Source: Ruminococcus sp. (GTDB taxonomy: Bacteria; Bacillota; Clostridia; Oscillospirales; Ruminococcaceae). Taken from it: a stretch of DNA of 5,224 bases. Positions 5,082 through 5,224 of this stretch are shown one piece after another. Under the pieces are notes generated by a model. That model did not search any database. It saw only the letters and a program-made list of their open reading frames with translations, and was not told the origin of the DNA. Location: the NCBI GenBank assembly GCA_017622635.1, contig JAGAQS010000176.1, positions 1 to 5,224 of the forward strand, read 5' to 3'. A program made the translations under genes and the position numbers. Within the stretch, counting starts at the first letter, position 1. The number at the start of each line of letters is the position of its first letter.

Positions 5082-5224
5082 ATGGAGGTTGTTAAAGAAA
5101 ACGTTAACAGCAGACTGAAAATATCAGATGATGTTATAATTACCGTTACAAAACTTGCCGCCCTTGATGTGAAAGGGGTGGCAGGTCTCAGCGGTGAGAT
5201 AAATACATTGAGCAGGATTAAGAA
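5082..5224 (+). CDS. Asp23/Gls24-family protein, N-terminal fragment
   Basis: The first 47 codons are present; the gene runs off the window. The reading 'SRLKISDDVIITVTKLAALD' followed by 'VKGVAGLSGEI' is the typical opening of the Asp23/Gls24 (DUF322) family: a short beta strand, a helix with the pattern I..[VI]...A..[VI].GV.GL, then the next strand. In B. subtilis the family member YqhY lies near spoIIIAH, separated by accB and accC and followed by nusB, and has been tied to acetyl-CoA carboxylase control and lipid homeostasis. Here no acc genes intervene. GGAGG (5070-5074) lies 7 nt before ATG 5082. The role in this organism is inferred from the family only. Confidence 0.88.
   Translation, partial: MEVVKENVNSRLKISDDVIITVTKLAALDVKGVAGLSGEINTLSRIK

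Noticed and set aside
5060..5095. ATG at 5060 as a leader peptide or alternative start of the Asp23-family gene
   Set aside because: It is in another frame, stops after 11 codons and has no Shine-Dalgarno; ATG 5082 has GGAGG at 7 nt.

Overview
The window holds one complete developmental operon with a piece of a neighbouring gene at each end, all on the + strand. The eight genes between positions 330 and 4998 are spoIIIAA through spoIIIAH, in the canonical order of endospore-forming Firmicutes. Order, protein sizes, membrane topology and family sequence signatures all agree. The organism is therefore a Gram-positive endospore former or a descendant of one. The moderately AT-rich coding, the cysteine-rich proteins, the absence of accB/accC between spoIIIAH and the Asp23 gene, and an upstream sugar ABC permease suggest an anaerobic Clostridia member, perhaps Oscillospiraceae/Ruminococcus-like. 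The genus is inference only.

Layout: positions 1-208 are the 3' end of a MalG-type (CUT1) carbohydrate ABC transporter permease. Positions 219-278 hold two back-to-back intrinsic terminators that close that operon. Positions 279-329 form the short spoIIIA control region, with a weak candidate sigma-E promoter and a strong Shine-Dalgarno. The spoIIIA genes follow almost without gaps; three junctions overlap (AA/AB, AC/AD, AF/AG) and the largest gap is 13 nt. After the spoIIIAH stop, an extended -10 vegetative promoter (4999-5027) starts the next unit, whose first gene at 5082 encodes an Asp23/Gls24-family protein cut off by the window end.

How the genes work together (family knowledge from Bacillus subtilis): the SpoIIIA proteins are made in the mother cell under sigma-E and build a secretion-like complex in the outer forespore membrane. 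SpoIIIAA is the cytoplasmic ATPase. AB, AC, AD and AE are membrane components. AF, AG and AH carry ring-building domains in the intermembrane space, and AH binds forespore SpoIIQ to join the two membranes. The complex keeps the engulfed forespore active and allows late sigma-G-dependent expression.

I see no undescribed system here. The points worth a second look are local: a divergent P-loop in SpoIIIAA, a 7-residue tandem duplication in the SpoIIIAH linker, soluble and membrane components shorter than in B. subtilis, and the clean boundary between the developmental and vegetative units.
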